Positions 9,257 through 19,736 are shown, numbered from the stretch's first letter. The stretch: DNA of 51,678 nt from Desulfobacterales bacterium (GCA_013375375.1 JABXJX010000001.1:15517-67194), one strand, 5' to 3'. Translations and numbers: made by a program. Notes: generated from the sequence alone by a model not told the origin.

Positions 9257-11872
9257 ATGTCCGGTATAGGATTGGTATTGAGTATTGCCAAGGTCGCCCT
9301 GGCAGCCCAGGCGTCCAGCATGGATGTGACCGGCCACAATATTGCCAACGTGAACACACCCGGCTACTCAAGACAGAGCCCTGTGTTCACGGCGAAACAT
9401 CCTGCAGCTTACGGCGGGGTACTCCTCGGTCGTGGTGTAGACATGACTCAGGTGATGAGTTTCAGTGACCAATTTATTGAAAACCGACTCATGCAGCAAA
9501 AGTCGGGCATGTTTTCCTACGAAGAGATGGAGAATTACATGCAGGTCTTGGAGGGCCTATTTAACGAAAGCTCGGTAAGAAGTATCAGTACGATGCTGGC
9601 AGATTTCTGGAACTCGTGGCACGATATTGCAAACAACCCCTCCCAGGCTCCGGAACGGATCGCCTTTTATGAACACAGCAGCTTGCTCTCGGAGCAATTT
9701 AATACCCTGGACGCTGATTTGAGGCAACTTGAAACGGATTTAACCAATTCAGTGAGTGCCGGGATATATAAAATCAATCAGATTACAGAAGAGATCGCCC
9801 AGCTCAACAGTCAACTCGTTGGGATGGAAACAGCAGCCGGCAATGCCAATGACCTCAGGGATAAGCGCAACACACTGGTTTCGGAACTATCCGAATTTAT
9901 AGACTTGAAGACCTTTGAGCAGGAGAACGGTTCACTCAGTGTTGTCGTGGCCAAGGGTTGTATCCTGGTTTACGGCAATGACAGCTATAAACTGGAGATG
10001 GGTGGAGATGCTGGAGACAGGATAGAATGGCAGGGCTCGGGTGGCGCTACCATTGACATAACCGACAGTATCATCACCGGGAAGCTGGGTGGATGGCTCG
10101 ATATGCGGGATGAGGTCATCGCAAAGTACAAAAAAGATCTGGATGCCCTGGTCAAAGAATTCGTCTGGGCTGTCAACCAGCAGCACAGCCAGGGAGTAGG
10201 GCTGCAAGCTTTCAGTGGGACTTTGACAGGTACGTACAAAACGGGTTCAAGCGGTCTTTTATCAACCCTTACCTACGGCAATAAAATCGACTACACAAAA
10301 GATTTCAAGATGTGGACCTATGACAGCGGCCTGACTTCTCCTGTGCCGGTCGAGATCGATATGGCAATTTCCGCCGCAAGTCCAAGCTATGGTGGAAATT
10401 TTAGTGTCGCTGACACCACTTATACAATTGAGGTGACACAAGGTGGTATAGTTAATACTGATGCCATACAATTTAGTTGGAGTGAAACCAAAACGCCGTC
10501 GTCTGGAACAGCGACTATGGCGGCAGGAAGTACAAATGTTACTATTGATGGGAACACATTAAATTTTACGGCTGGTGATATCCTTGTTGCCGGGAATACA
10601 TTGAAGATTAATACCGTAGCTGCAGGTGCACCCAAACCCATGAGCTTGACCCCTACAGGGACTGCAAATAGCATTTTAGATACCTATACGTTCACAGTGA
10701 CTTCAGGCGGAACAATAGGAACGGATACGCTGGGAATAGACTGGTCAAACAGTATTACCTCTGGTAGTTTCACCCTGACTGCAGCCACCACTACGGTAAC
10801 GGTTGATGGTATGACACTTCCTTTTACTTCAGGAGACTATTTGTATGCCAACGATGTTTTTACAATCACCACTGATGCAGATGGGACACCGACTGCCAAC
10901 TTGCCGTCAGACTGGCACTGGACACTCGATTCCTTTATAAACCAGTTCAATAGGCAGACACCGCGCGTAACAGCGTCCAAGACATCTGACAACGCCTTGA
11001 AATTTGCTCCTGATACAAGCGGAGCCAGCAATGAGCTCACCAATTTTAGCTATAGTGGCGGAGTTACCGCGTCTAACACAACAATAACCGTGAACAATTA
11101 CGATAAGCTGACCACGACCGGGGCGTTTCAACTGCAGAGGACAGGAGTCGATACATGGAGTATTGCGAAGAATCCCGGATACGGCGCTGCTGCCCTCATG
11201 CCTGCTGGAGGTGATGATGACGGGTTTGGTGTCGACCTTGACGGTGATGGGAGTATAGACATAACTGTCAGTTTCGATACCGCTGTGGCTGGAAATGGCT
11301 ACGTAGAGTTTGACATAGCCGCCGCCACAGGCACTTACAGTTTTGCTTTTTCCGATGACGAGGCTCAAGACTCTGGGCTTATAGCAGCCCTTGGGATTAA
11401 CACGTTTTTCACGGGCTCCACTGCCGGGGGCATGGGCATAAACGATAAAATTGGCTCTGACAAGAATTACATCGCGGCCGCTCAGATCAATAGTAGCACC
11501 GGGGATTTTGCCGCAGGAGACAATGCCAATGTCCTGGCTATTACCGACCTGCAATACACATCCATAGACATCGCACAGTGGACTTGCGACAGGCGTCTCG
11601 GAGACATCCCGGGGACTGTCAATGCAACCATTGAAGGCTACTATCATTCCATGGTGGGTTCCATCGGGATCAAGGCGGAAAGCATCTCAAGGGGCAGGGC
11701 CTTTAATGAGGTGATGGTTAACAAACTGGGTCAGGTACGCGACAACATTTCGGCTGTTTCCCTTGACGAGGAGATGACGAACCTCATAAAGTTTCAGCAT
11801 GCCTATGCAGCAGCAGCCAAGCTTATTAACATTTCAGATGAAATGCTCAACACCTTGCTCAGTGTGAAGTAG
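9257..11872 (+). CDS. flgK: flagellar hook-associated protein FlgK with long central insertion
   Basis: N-terminus LSIAKVALAAQASSMDVTGHNIANVNTPGYSRQ; C-terminus SLDEEMTNLIKFQHAYAAAAKLINISDEMLNTLLSVK; 871 aa. Confidence 0.95.
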   Translation: MSGIGLVLSIAKVALAAQASSMDVTGHNIANVNTPGYSRQSPVFTAKHPAAYGGVLLGRGVDMTQVMSFSDQFIENRLMQQKSGMFSYEEMENYMQVLEGLFNESSVRSISTMLADFWNSWHDIANNPSQAPERIAFYEHSSLLSEQFNTLDADLRQLETDLTNSVSAGIYKINQITEEIAQLNSQLVGMETAAGNANDLRDKRNTLVSELSEFIDLKTFEQENGSLSVVVAKGCILVYGNDSYKLEMGGDAGDRIEWQGSGGATIDITDSIITGKLGGWLDMRDEVIAKYKKDLDALVKEFVWAVNQQHSQGVGLQAFSGTLTGTYKTGSSGLLSTLTYGNKIDYTKDFKMWTYDSGLTSPVPVEIDMAISAASPSYGGNFSVADTTYTIEVTQGGIVNTDAIQFSWSETKTPSSGTATMAAGSTNVTIDGNTLNFTAGDILVAGNTLKINTVAAGAPKPMSLTPTGTANSILDTYTFTVTSGGTIGTDTLGIDWSNSITSGSFTLTAATTTVTVDGMTLPFTSGDYLYANDVFTITTDADGTPTANLPSDWHWTLDSFINQFNRQTPRVTASKTSDNALKFAPDTSGASNELTNFSYSGGVTASNTTITVNNYDKLTTTGAFQLQRTGVDTWSIAKNPGYGAAALMPAGGDDDGFGVDLDGDGSIDITVSFDTAVAGNGYVEFDIAAATGTYSFAFSDDEAQDSGLIAALGINTFFTGSTAGGMGINDKIGSDKNYIAAAQINSSTGDFAAGDNANVLAITDLQYTSIDIAQWTCDRRLGDIPGTVNATIEGYYHSMVGSIGIKAESISRGRAFNEVMVNKLGQVRDNISAVSLDEEMTNLIKFQHAYAAAAKLINISDEMLNTLLSVK

Positions 11873-11891
11873 AAGAAAGGAGTAGATTGCC

Positions 11892-12776
11892 ATGAGAGTG
11901 GCCAACAAAACCATTTACGATATGATAAAGTTTAATTTAAGCAGTACTACCGAGGAGTTGAATAAAGCCAACGAGGTCGTGGCCACCGGAAAACGTATCA
12001 CAGACCTTTCTGACGACCCAGTAGGGCTCACCCAGGTGCTCAACATCAAGTCTTCTCTGTCCAATATCGAGCAGATGGGCTGCAACATAGCCATTGGCAA
12101 ATCCTGGCTTACCGCCTCTGAAAGCGCCTTGACCAATGTACAGAACATGATTTCCGATACCAAAGCCCTGTGCGTTCAGATGGCCACCGCGACGATGAGC
12201 GCTGCAGGGCGTGAGGCTGCTGCAAAGACCGTTCAAAACACCCTGGAGGAGATGGTTTCTTTGGCCAATACCGACGTGAATGGACGGTATGTTTTTGCGG
12301 GGTCAAAAACGAATGCAACAGCGTTCACCCTGGCAGGCAGCAGTGTCACATACAACGGGGATAACACCGCCTTTACTATAAAGATAGGGAGGGATGCCAC
12401 AATCCAGGTAGGAAGCGATGGTGAGGCCGTGTTCCAGTCTCCGGGCAATGATATCTTCACAACCTTGAAGGACTTGAAAAGCGCCCTTGAGGGCGATGAC
12501 GTCGACGGGATTCAGGCGGCGATAGGCGAACTGGGTAGTTGTCTTGACCATATTTCCGCCAAGATCTCCGACGTGGGTTCCAAGATGAACCGTATGGAGA
12601 TCAAGGGAAACATTCTTCAGGATATGAACATCACCAATACTGAAAGGCTTTCGAAGATTGAGGATGCGGATATCACAGAAGCGATCATGGATTTAAAGGT
12701 CAAAGAGGTTGCCTATCAAGCGGCCTTGGCTGCGTCTGCCAAGATGCTGCGTGTGAGTTTAGTCGATTACCTGTAA
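11892..12776 (+). CDS. flgL: flagellar hook-associated protein FlgL
   Basis: MRVANKTIYDMIKFNLSSTTEELNKANEVVATGKRITDLSDDPVGLTQVLNIKSSL; flagellin-like termini; downstream of flgK. Confidence 0.92.
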   Translation: MRVANKTIYDMIKFNLSSTTEELNKANEVVATGKRITDLSDDPVGLTQVLNIKSSLSNIEQMGCNIAIGKSWLTASESALTNVQNMISDTKALCVQMATATMSAAGREAAAKTVQNTLEEMVSLANTDVNGRYVFAGSKTNATAFTLAGSSVTYNGDNTAFTIKIGRDATIQVGSDGEAVFQSPGNDIFTTLKDLKSALEGDDVDGIQAAIGELGSCLDHISAKISDVGSKMNRMEIKGNILQDMNITNTERLSKIEDADITEAIMDLKVKEVAYQAALAASAKMLRVSLVDYL

Positions 12777-12832
12777 GATTGACAGTGATCAGTGGGCAGT
12801 GACCACTAATATCCCGTGCCATGGAGGGCGCT

Positions 12833-13087
12833 ATGCTTGTACTGACAAGGAAGTCTGGGGAAAAGATAACCATCGGGGATGACGTTGTTGTCAAGGTCCT
12901 GGAGATCAAAGGCTCACAAGTCAAGATTGGGATCGAGGCCCCAAAGGGCGTTGCCGTCCATCGAGAGGAGATTTATGACAGGATCCAGAAAGAAAATCTA
13001 TTAGCAGCAGGTGTAGAGGCGGCCGATTTTGAGGCAGCAGAGAAACTTTGGACCCCGAGGAAAAACATGAAGGAAAAGACACAGTGA
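12833..13087 (+). CDS. csrA: carbon storage regulator CsrA
   Basis: [58 protein letters not shown] at 12833. Confidence 0.97.
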   Translation: MLVLTRKSGEKITIGDDVVVKVLEIKGSQVKIGIEAPKGVAVHREEIYDRIQKENLLAAGVEAADFEAAEKLWTPRKNMKEKTQ

Positions 13088-13530
13088 AGATTGAAACCAC
13101 TCGATTTGGGATTGTAGAAGTCCAGAACGAAAAAATTATTACCATGCCGCACGGACTTCTTGGGTTTCAGGACAAGAAGCGGTTTTGTATTTTTCAGCAC
13201 AAGGAAAGCTCACCATTCTTTTGGTACCAGTCTCTTGATGACCCGGCCTTGGCCTTTGTGATTACAAATCCCTGGCTATTTAAGCCCGATTACCATGTTG
13301 ACCCGGCATCTGCGATCAATGCGATGGGGTGGGAGGGGGAACCGGACAGTCTCCCTTTGGAGTGTCATGTAATCGTTACAATCCCCAGGGGGATGCCGGA
13401 AAAAATGACGGCGAACCTGATCGGGCCGATTGTCTTGCATACGGAGAGACGCGAGGCAGTGCAAATCGTTTTACCTGATGACACCACCTATTCCCACAAA
13501 TATCCCCTTGCGAAGCAGGCGGCTGCTTGA
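13084..13530 (+). CDS. fliW: flagellar assembly factor FliW (CsrA antagonist)
   Basis: [62 protein letters not shown]; likely GTG start at 13084, 4-bp overlap with csrA. Confidence 0.92.
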   Translation: MKIETTRFGIVEVQNEKIITMPHGLLGFQDKKRFCIFQHKESSPFFWYQSLDDPALAFVITNPWLFKPDYHVDPASAINAMGWEGEPDSLPLECHVIVTIPRGMPEKMTANLIGPIVLHTERREAVQIVLPDDTTYSHKYPLAKQAAA

Positions 13531-13542
13531 CGAGACGTAATG

Positions 13543-13737
13543 TTACTGATCGTGCTTCTCACCTTCGTAATCCTTGGCCTTGAACAACAGGCAGGGCATG
13601 CCTGAGCTTCTTCCCACCACGCAAGAGGACAGTTCCTTGGATTTGAATTTCATTGCCCGGCATCCATGAGGGAAATGCTTGTCCCATGTGACGTAATAGT
13701 GCTTGCACTTGTGGCAGTCGATATATTTACGCATCAC
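13543..13737 (-). CDS. small Cys/His-rich protein
   Basis: 64-aa ORF with CHKCKHYYVTWDKHFPHGC...SSCVVGRSSGMPC; start overlaps the stop of the upstream cyclase gene by 4 bp. Confidence 0.7.
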   Translation of the reverse strand: MMRKYIDCHKCKHYYVTWDKHFPHGCRAMKFKSKELSSCVVGRSSGMPCLLFKAKDYEGEKHDQ

Positions 13738-16433
13738 CCCTGTTTCTGGTTCATGTTTTTGATGGTTCTAAGAACGGCGAATAATAATGCGGATATCCCC
13801 CCACCAATAAGAATCAGCTTTTGATAAGACCAGATGTTGACGATAGTGGGTATTCCCAATGTCGGCAGGAGAAAATTCAGGTAGTAGATCGTAATTGGGA
13901 AAATAATGATGGCGAAAAAGACAATAGCCGATTGAAGAACCAGGCTTTCCTTCAAAAATCTGGCGAAAAACACAGCTGCCACCTGGACAGCGCCCAGGCC
14001 CTTCAGCTTTGACTCAATTTGATCCAATTCCGCGGAGAGTTCTCCGGGCCTGGCAACAGCCTCCCTGAATTCCTCGGGAACGTTAGATTGAGCCATGACC
14101 CTGGTTTGGTGGATCTTTGCTTGAATAAGGTTTAATTGTTGATAAGGAGTACCGATTAGATTCTGATAAGGATAATTGCTGATAAGGGCAAGGTATTTCT
14201 CAGCACGGTTCTCTAACTCATAAAGAGCTTCTAAAAGATTTCCTCTCTGTTCTTGTATGTTTCTGTGGCCGATAGCAAGGATAGATTCGCCATAGTGAAT
14301 AATGTCCTGATAAGCGAAGTAACTATCAGCTTTTGATAGTTTTCTGAGCTTTAATTGCAGGGATTGGGCTTCTTTGATTTCTTGTTCACCCATCAGTTGT
14401 TCTAATTTACTCAGGTCATTTTCTGTTTTATTAGGAACTCCCTCCGCATCGTCTTTAGCCTGGTCAAAAAGGCTCTTGAGTTTAGGATGAATTATCTCGC
14501 TGAACTGCGCAAGCTCTGGATCAATCAAGGCATTGATATAAAATTGTCTGTTTTGTTGAATAAGCTTGATTAATCGGTGAAGGGCCTCAGATTCTTTTTC
14601 TCCCTTAAATTTGAATATGATGTCCTGATATTTCGCTTCTTCGCAAAAAGGATTGATCAAAAGTATTTCTCTTATCTTTTCCTCAGCCTTGAAAGGACGA
14701 TCATGTATATCATAAAGGCGACAAAGTAAGAGAAGAAGGAAAATCTTCTGCGGTTCGGTTGCGGCATAGTCCAGGGCTTTATCAAAATAGTGCTCTGCCG
14801 CCAGGAACTCATTCTTTTCCACATTCAAAAATCCAATGGCGCAATAGGGCCTGTAATCCTTGGGGTATTTTTCCAGAGAGGATTTCAAAAGGGCTTCGGC
14901 CTTGGCAAGATTCGAGACTCGAAGACAATCTAAAGCTATCCAGAGAAACCCTCCCTTATCCTCTTCAGTACTTGTTTCCTTGATCTTGTTCCAGTTTTCG
15001 CTTGTAGCACTCCAGATGTTTGTGAAAAAACGGAGTTGCAAGTGCCTCTTGAGTTCATAAAACCCGTAACAGGCCAATTGAGCCGATTTGTCGGTTTCTA
15101 TTTCTTCGGGTCCTTTACCTGATGATTCCAGATCCGGCCTCCCTTCGGCGATATAATTAAAAAAAAGCCTGTCAATTGTATCAAAAGAGAAATATCCTAA
15201 TTCTTCCAAAGCCCGGGTTATCTGAGGTAGGTGCTTAGAGGGACAGTTTGTCGTGAAGTGTTTTTTATCGCCGCAATAGTAACAAGGTGGGTTGTTGCCC
15301 TGAATCAGGGCTTTCTGGTACGAAAAGAGATATAGACCACTCTTTGCCCGGTCTGGTTCCGAGATAAGTTTATAGAAAGACTTGGGTTGAATAGTATCAG
15401 AGTCGGGGACAACATCAAGAGGGTACTCATGTTGTATCAGTTTATAAACAAGGGACGAAACGTAGATCTCGCCCGGATCAACTTCTTCCCAGTTGACTTC
15501 AAGGCCTTGCGTGACTATCCTATCTGCCTTGAGATAGGCCCCTAAATCAATGATTATTTGGATTGGAAGGATCAGAGGATCCTTTTCATATCCCGGGCTT
15601 TTCCTGATAAACTCTATGACCCCCTTAGCTATGGATAGAGCCGACAGGGCTTTATTTACAATTAAGATAACAGACTTATCCGAAAGGATACTTTCCTTCT
15701 CAATTATGTCTCCCCAGACATTATCCTTTTCCGCAAGCAGGTGATTCCATGTATTATCAAAGTCATCTTTGGCGATGTTCCAGACAGGTTTGAAATAGAG
15801 CAGGGTTTTCATGAGAGGGTCGAACTTGACAGTTTCTTCCCATGTCACTCTGTAGATAGTAAGCCCCTTAGGTGCGTCTTTTTTGCCGGAAAGATCGACC
15901 ATTTCGAAACGAACGAAAGTCAGGTCATGAACCAACTCATAGACCTCCTTGGATATGTAAATTTGATCACGCTCTACCAAGGGAGTCAGTTTGGCCGCTG
16001 TATTCACAACATTACCGAATATGTCCTTGTGTTCAATAATGCCGTCGCCAAAATGAACACCGATTCTGATGTGAATCTGATTTTGTGGGTCTTTGTGACG
16101 ATTATGAATCTGTAGTTGTTGCTGTATTTTTATGGCCGACTTCAGGGCTTCTTTGGCATTAACAAAATAGGCCATAACCGAATCGCCCAAGATTTTAACC
16201 ACAGCGCCACCGTGTTCGGTTACACATCTTGAAGCTATATCCTGATGTTGCTGGAGCATTTCTCGGCCGGCCAGATCACCCTTGGACTTAAAGAATTTGG
16301 TAGAGCCGACTATATCGGTAAAAAGGACGGCTATCTTTTGGATAGAGTCATTGGAGTACTCATCGATCGGTCGTTGTGATGAGATCCGGGATGGATCGAT
16401 CTTTGAGGCTGAACGTGGTTTCATTCTTATCAT
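13734..16433 (-). CDS. class III adenylate/guanylate cyclase with degenerate second cyclase-like region, CCHC zinc knuckle, TPR-like repeats and C-terminal TM region
   Basis: FTDIVGSTKFFKSKGD...VVKILGDSVMAYF...IRIGVHFGDGIIEHKDIFGNVVNTAAKL; CYYCGDKKHFTTNC; helical repeats; hydrophobic C-terminus. Confidence 0.88.
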   Translation of the reverse strand: MIRMKPRSASKIDPSRISSQRPIDEYSNDSIQKIAVLFTDIVGSTKFFKSKGDLAGREMLQQHQDIASRCVTEHGGAVVKILGDSVMAYFVNAKEALKSAIKIQQQLQIHNRHKDPQNQIHIRIGVHFGDGIIEHKDIFGNVVNTAAKLTPLVERDQIYISKEVYELVHDLTFVRFEMVDLSGKKDAPKGLTIYRVTWEETVKFDPLMKTLLYFKPVWNIAKDDFDNTWNHLLAEKDNVWGDIIEKESILSDKSVILIVNKALSALSIAKGVIEFIRKSPGYEKDPLILPIQIIIDLGAYLKADRIVTQGLEVNWEEVDPGEIYVSSLVYKLIQHEYPLDVVPDSDTIQPKSFYKLISEPDRAKSGLYLFSYQKALIQGNNPPCYYCGDKKHFTTNCPSKHLPQITRALEELGYFSFDTIDRLFFNYIAEGRPDLESSGKGPEEIETDKSAQLACYGFYELKRHLQLRFFTNIWSATSENWNKIKETSTEEDKGGFLWIALDCLRVSNLAKAEALLKSSLEKYPKDYRPYCAIGFLNVEKNEFLAAEHYFDKALDYAATEPQKIFLLLLLCRLYDIHDRPFKAEEKIREILLINPFCEEAKYQDIIFKFKGEKESEALHRLIKLIQQNRQFYINALIDPELAQFSEIIHPKLKSLFDQAKDDAEGVPNKTENDLSKLEQLMGEQEIKEAQSLQLKLRKLSKADSYFAYQDIIHYGESILAIGHRNIQEQRGNLLEALYELENRAEKYLALISNYPYQNLIGTPYQQLNLIQAKIHQTRVMAQSNVPEEFREAVARPGELSAELDQIESKLKGLGAVQVAAVFFARFLKESLVLQSAIVFFAIIIFPITIYYLNFLLPTLGIPTIVNIWSYQKLILIGGGISALLFAVLRTIKNMNQKQG

Positions 16434-16605
16434 TTCATCGACAAAAGGTTAGCTCAACTTTAATCTCTAATCTCCGCTAGTGCTATAAAGTATCTTAACA
16501 AAAAACTTGATTTTTGCCAAGAGAACAAATAATGGAAGGACTTACTAAATGACCTCCCTGTATAATGTCGGGTAGCAGTAATTAAAGTAAGGAGGAGAGC
16601 GATTA

Positions 16606-17901
16606 TTGCAGATGAAGCGGGATCTCTCTGAAAAACTCTTTGCGCAGGCCAAAAAAGTCATACCTGGTGGCGTGAACAGTCCGGTACGGGCTTGCCGTTC
16701 GGTGGGCGCAGAGCCTGTTTTTATCCAGCGAGCCGAGGGCTCCAGGGTGTTTGATGCCGACGGTAATTCCTACATAGATTATGTAGGTTCCTGGGGCCCC
16801 ATGATCTTGGGGCACCGCCATCCTGAAGTGATTGCGGCTATCCAAAACGTGCTGGAGCGAGGGACCAGCTTTGGGGCTCCAACAGATCTGGAGATAGAAC
16901 TGGCCGAGGTTGTGATCGAGGCGGTCCCATCGGTGGAAATGGTCAGGATGGTTAACTCCGGCACGGAGGCGACCATGAGCGCCATTCGCCTGGCACGGGG
17001 CGTCACGGGCCGGGATCTTTTGATTAAGTTTGACGGTTGCTATCATGGCCACGCCGACACCCTGTTGGTGCAGGCGGGCTCAGGGGTGGCGACACTGGGT
17101 ATTGCCGGTAGCCCCGGAGTCCCCGAGGCGTTCGTGCAAAACACCCTTTCACTTCCGTACAACGACGTAGATCGGGTAACCGACGTGGTTTCCAAGAAGG
17201 GTGACAATATCGCTGCCATTATTGTTGAGCCTGTGGCCGGAAACATGGGACTCGTTCCGCCTGAGCCGGGGTTCTTGGAAAGCCTGCGGGCCTTGACTCA
17301 GCAACACGGGATCATACTCATATTTGATGAGGTTATGACCGGTTTTCGTGTTGCTTATGGTGGTGCGCAGCAACTCTATGGGATTATGCCGGATCTTACT
17401 TGCATGGGCAAGATCATAGGGGGAGGCCTTCCAGTAGGGGCCTATGGTGGGAAGTTAGAGATTATGAGCAAGATCGCCCCTGACGGTCCGGTCTATCAGG
17501 CCGGGACCCTTTCAGGGAACCCAGTGGCTATGGTAGCCGGAATCGCCACATTGAAATGTTTGCAGCAACCCGGGTTCTATGAAAGGCTGGAAGCCGGATC
17601 AGCTATGCTGGAGGCGGGCATAGGGGAGATTGTCGGCAGGGCAGGACTCCCTGCAGTGACCAACCGGGTCGGTTCCATGATGGGACTCTTTTTTACCGAA
17701 GAGCGTGTCTCAAACTTTGCCGAGGCCCAGACGAGCGATTTGACAATGTTTTCCAAATATTTCAAAGGGATGCTGAAGCAGGGTATCTACCTTGCCCCGT
17801 CTCAATATGAGGCCCTTTTCGTCTCAAGTGCCCATAGTGAAGAGGACATCCAGGCGACGATTTCGGCAGCTGAAGAGGTTTTTGGTGCTTTAGGAATTTA
17901 G
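16606..17901 (+). CDS. hemL: glutamate-1-semialdehyde 2,1-aminomutase
   Basis: [99 protein letters not shown]. Confidence 0.97.
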   Translation: MQMKRDLSEKLFAQAKKVIPGGVNSPVRACRSVGAEPVFIQRAEGSRVFDADGNSYIDYVGSWGPMILGHRHPEVIAAIQNVLERGTSFGAPTDLEIELAEVVIEAVPSVEMVRMVNSGTEATMSAIRLARGVTGRDLLIKFDGCYHGHADTLLVQAGSGVATLGIAGSPGVPEAFVQNTLSLPYNDVDRVTDVVSKKGDNIAAIIVEPVAGNMGLVPPEPGFLESLRALTQQHGIILIFDEVMTGFRVAYGGAQQLYGIMPDLTCMGKIIGGGLPVGAYGGKLEIMSKIAPDGPVYQAGTLSGNPVAMVAGIATLKCLQQPGFYERLEAGSAMLEAGIGEIVGRAGLPAVTNRVGSMMGLFFTEERVSNFAEAQTSDLTMFSKYFKGMLKQGIYLAPSQYEALFVSSAHSEEDIQATISAAEEVFGALGI

Positions 17902-17998
17902 GGATTGACTTGGAAACCGCGATATGGTACGAGGCGCTTTATTTCTCAGAAACCGGATATTCTGTCATACACGGTCTTTTGAGTAAGCGCTCTTTGTC

Positions 17999-18220
17999 AT
18001 GAAAGAAGACACCAAAAAACTGTTTAGGGAGCTATGGTATTACAGCAGCCTGAGCTTTTCTATTGCTCTGGCTATGCTCATCGGCTTGGGCATTGGGTAC
18101 TGGCTTGATATGCGGGTATTTAACACCTCACCGTGGTTTACCCTTATCTTTCTTGGCCTTGGTATCATTGCCGGATTCCGGAACATATATCTGGCCATGA
18201 AAAGGAGCCGGAGACTGTAA
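17999..18220 (+). CDS. AtpZ/AtpI-type small membrane protein
   Basis: Two-TM protein (SLSFSIALAMLIGLGIGYWLDMRVFNTSPWFTLIFLGLGIIAGFRNIY) directly upstream of F0 genes. Confidence 0.8.
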   Translation: MKEDTKKLFRELWYYSSLSFSIALAMLIGLGIGYWLDMRVFNTSPWFTLIFLGLGIIAGFRNIYLAMKRSRRL

Positions 18221-18237
18221 AAGGAAGGCTTCAGGCT

Positions 18238-18624
18238 GTGCGTATAGAAAAGAGATTGCTCAGATTTATCACACTGACGAACTGGATCATTTTTTGTATA
18301 GTCACAACCTCCGGCTTTATCCTGGTGCCAGGGCCTTTTGCATGGGGAATCCTGGCCGGCGGCCTTATTGTGACCATTAATTTTCAACTGATGTATCGAT
18401 CCCTCAAGTCGGCCCTGACGCCACCACATGTTGCCAATATAAGGGTGGTTTTAGGTAAATACTATCTTCGTTTCTTGGCCAGTGCTCTCATTATATATGT
18501 CCTTATAGCGGACCATTATGTAAACCCCTTAGGGCTTATCATCGGCCTATCTGTCGTGGTTACGAGTATCTTTATTGCAACAGTCAATGAAATAAGGAGA
18601 ATCATCTTTAAGGAGGCGGCGTGA
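18238..18624 (+). CDS. ATP synthase subunit I-like membrane protein
   Basis: Hydrophobic ~129-aa protein (ITLTNWIIFCIVTTSGFILVPGPFAWGILAGGLIVTINFQLMYRSLKSAL), GTG start at 18238, immediately upstream of atpB. Confidence 0.75.
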   Translation: MRIEKRLLRFITLTNWIIFCIVTTSGFILVPGPFAWGILAGGLIVTINFQLMYRSLKSALTPPHVANIRVVLGKYYLRFLASALIIYVLIADHYVNPLGLIIGLSVVVTSIFIATVNEIRRIIFKEAA

Positions 18625-18625
18625 T

Positions 18626-19315
18626 ATGGAACATCCAATTCTCTTTCTGGTGCAGCTCTTTGACCTTATAGGGCTGGGCGATTTCGCCCACCACTATCCA
18701 CATGTGATTTATTCGTGGCTTGTGATGCTCATCCTCATCGTTTTTGGGCTTCTTGCCACCAGAGCGATCAGCATAGTGCCGAACAAGTGGCAAAGCGTTT
18801 TCGAGGTTGTGATTGGTGGGATGGAGGATTTCACCGTGGACATTACCGGTGAGGAAGGCCGCCGCTTCTTTCCGATTCTTGCCACAGTGTTCCTCTATAT
18901 CTTTGTGTGCAATTTTATAGGCCTAATGCCAGGGCTATTACCGCCTACCGCTAACCTTAATACGACCCTGTCTTGTGCAATCCCTGTGTTTATTATGACG
19001 CATGTGATCGGTGTGATGACTCACGGTGTCAAATACATCAAGCAGTTTACGGGGCCGATATGGTGGTTGTCACCGCTTATGCTTGTACTTGAATTGATAG
19101 GCCACTCGGCCCGCGTGATGTCGCTCTCCATCCGTCTTTTTGGAAACATGATGGGCAAGGAACTGGTCTTGGGGATTCTGTTCATGCTGGCCGGTGCCTT
19201 TTTTGCCCCGCTCCCCATGCTGGTCCTGGGCCTCCTTGTGTGCTTTATTCAGGCCTTTGTGTTTTACTTGCTTTCTACTATGTACTTTACTCTTGCATTG
19301 GAAGAAGCCCATTAA
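18626..19315 (+). CDS. atpB: F0F1 ATP synthase subunit a
   Basis: ELIGHSARVMSLSIRLFGNMMGKELVLGILFML signature with essential Arg in aRLFGNM. Confidence 0.96.
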   Translation: MEHPILFLVQLFDLIGLGDFAHHYPHVIYSWLVMLILIVFGLLATRAISIVPNKWQSVFEVVIGGMEDFTVDITGEEGRRFFPILATVFLYIFVCNFIGLMPGLLPPTANLNTTLSCAIPVFIMTHVIGVMTHGVKYIKQFTGPIWWLSPLMLVLELIGHSARVMSLSIRLFGNMMGKELVLGILFMLAGAFFAPLPMLVLGLLVCFIQAFVFYLLSTMYFTLALEEAH

Positions 19316-19346
19316 TAAAATCCTAAAGTAAAGGAGGAAAAAGTCT

Positions 19347-19718
19347 ATGTTCAAGAAACTGTCATTTTCCACGTTGGGGTCTGCATTTTTGCTGTTTGCC
19401 CTTTCCACAGTGGCCTATGCCGCAGGTGACGAGATAGGCATTAGCGCCTTGAAGTACTTCACGGTATCCGTATTTGCCGCCGGCTTTGCTATTGCCCTCG
19501 CAGCCTTTGGATGCGGTCTCGGCATGGGTACTGCAGTCAAGAGTGCGGTCGAAGGTATTGCCAGGAACCCGGAGTCCTCAGGTAAGGTGACCGTGACCAT
19601 GTTGATCGGTCTGGCCTTGATCGAGGCCCTGTGTATTTATACCCTGGTTATTGCCTTGATTCTGATTTACGCTCATCCGTACTCTGACGCGATCTCAAAA
19701 CTATTTGCAGTCCATTAA
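19347..19718 (+). CDS. atpE: F0F1 ATP synthase subunit c
   Basis: GCGLGMGTAVKSAVEGIARNPESSGKVTVTMLIGLALIEALCIYTLVIALILIYAHP; loop RNP and ion-binding Glu. Confidence 0.96.
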   Translation: MFKKLSFSTLGSAFLLFALSTVAYAAGDEIGISALKYFTVSVFAAGFAIALAAFGCGLGMGTAVKSAVEGIARNPESSGKVTVTMLIGLALIEALCIYTLVIALILIYAHPYSDAISKLFAVH

Positions 19719-19736
19719 TTAGAAAGAAAAAGAGGG

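Noticed and set aside
9612-9632. Sigma-54-like TGGCAC-GATA-TTGC
   Set aside because: Spacer is one base too short and it lies inside flgK coding sequence.
10907-11647. 246-aa minus-strand ORF
   Set aside because: Antisense to flgK; no recognisable domain; likely a codon-bias shadow.
19347-19718. Sodium-type ATP synthase c subunit
   Set aside because: The Na+-binding pattern (Gln in helix 1; Glu-Ser-Thr in helix 2) is not present (GMG and LIEALCIY), so H+ coupling is more likely.
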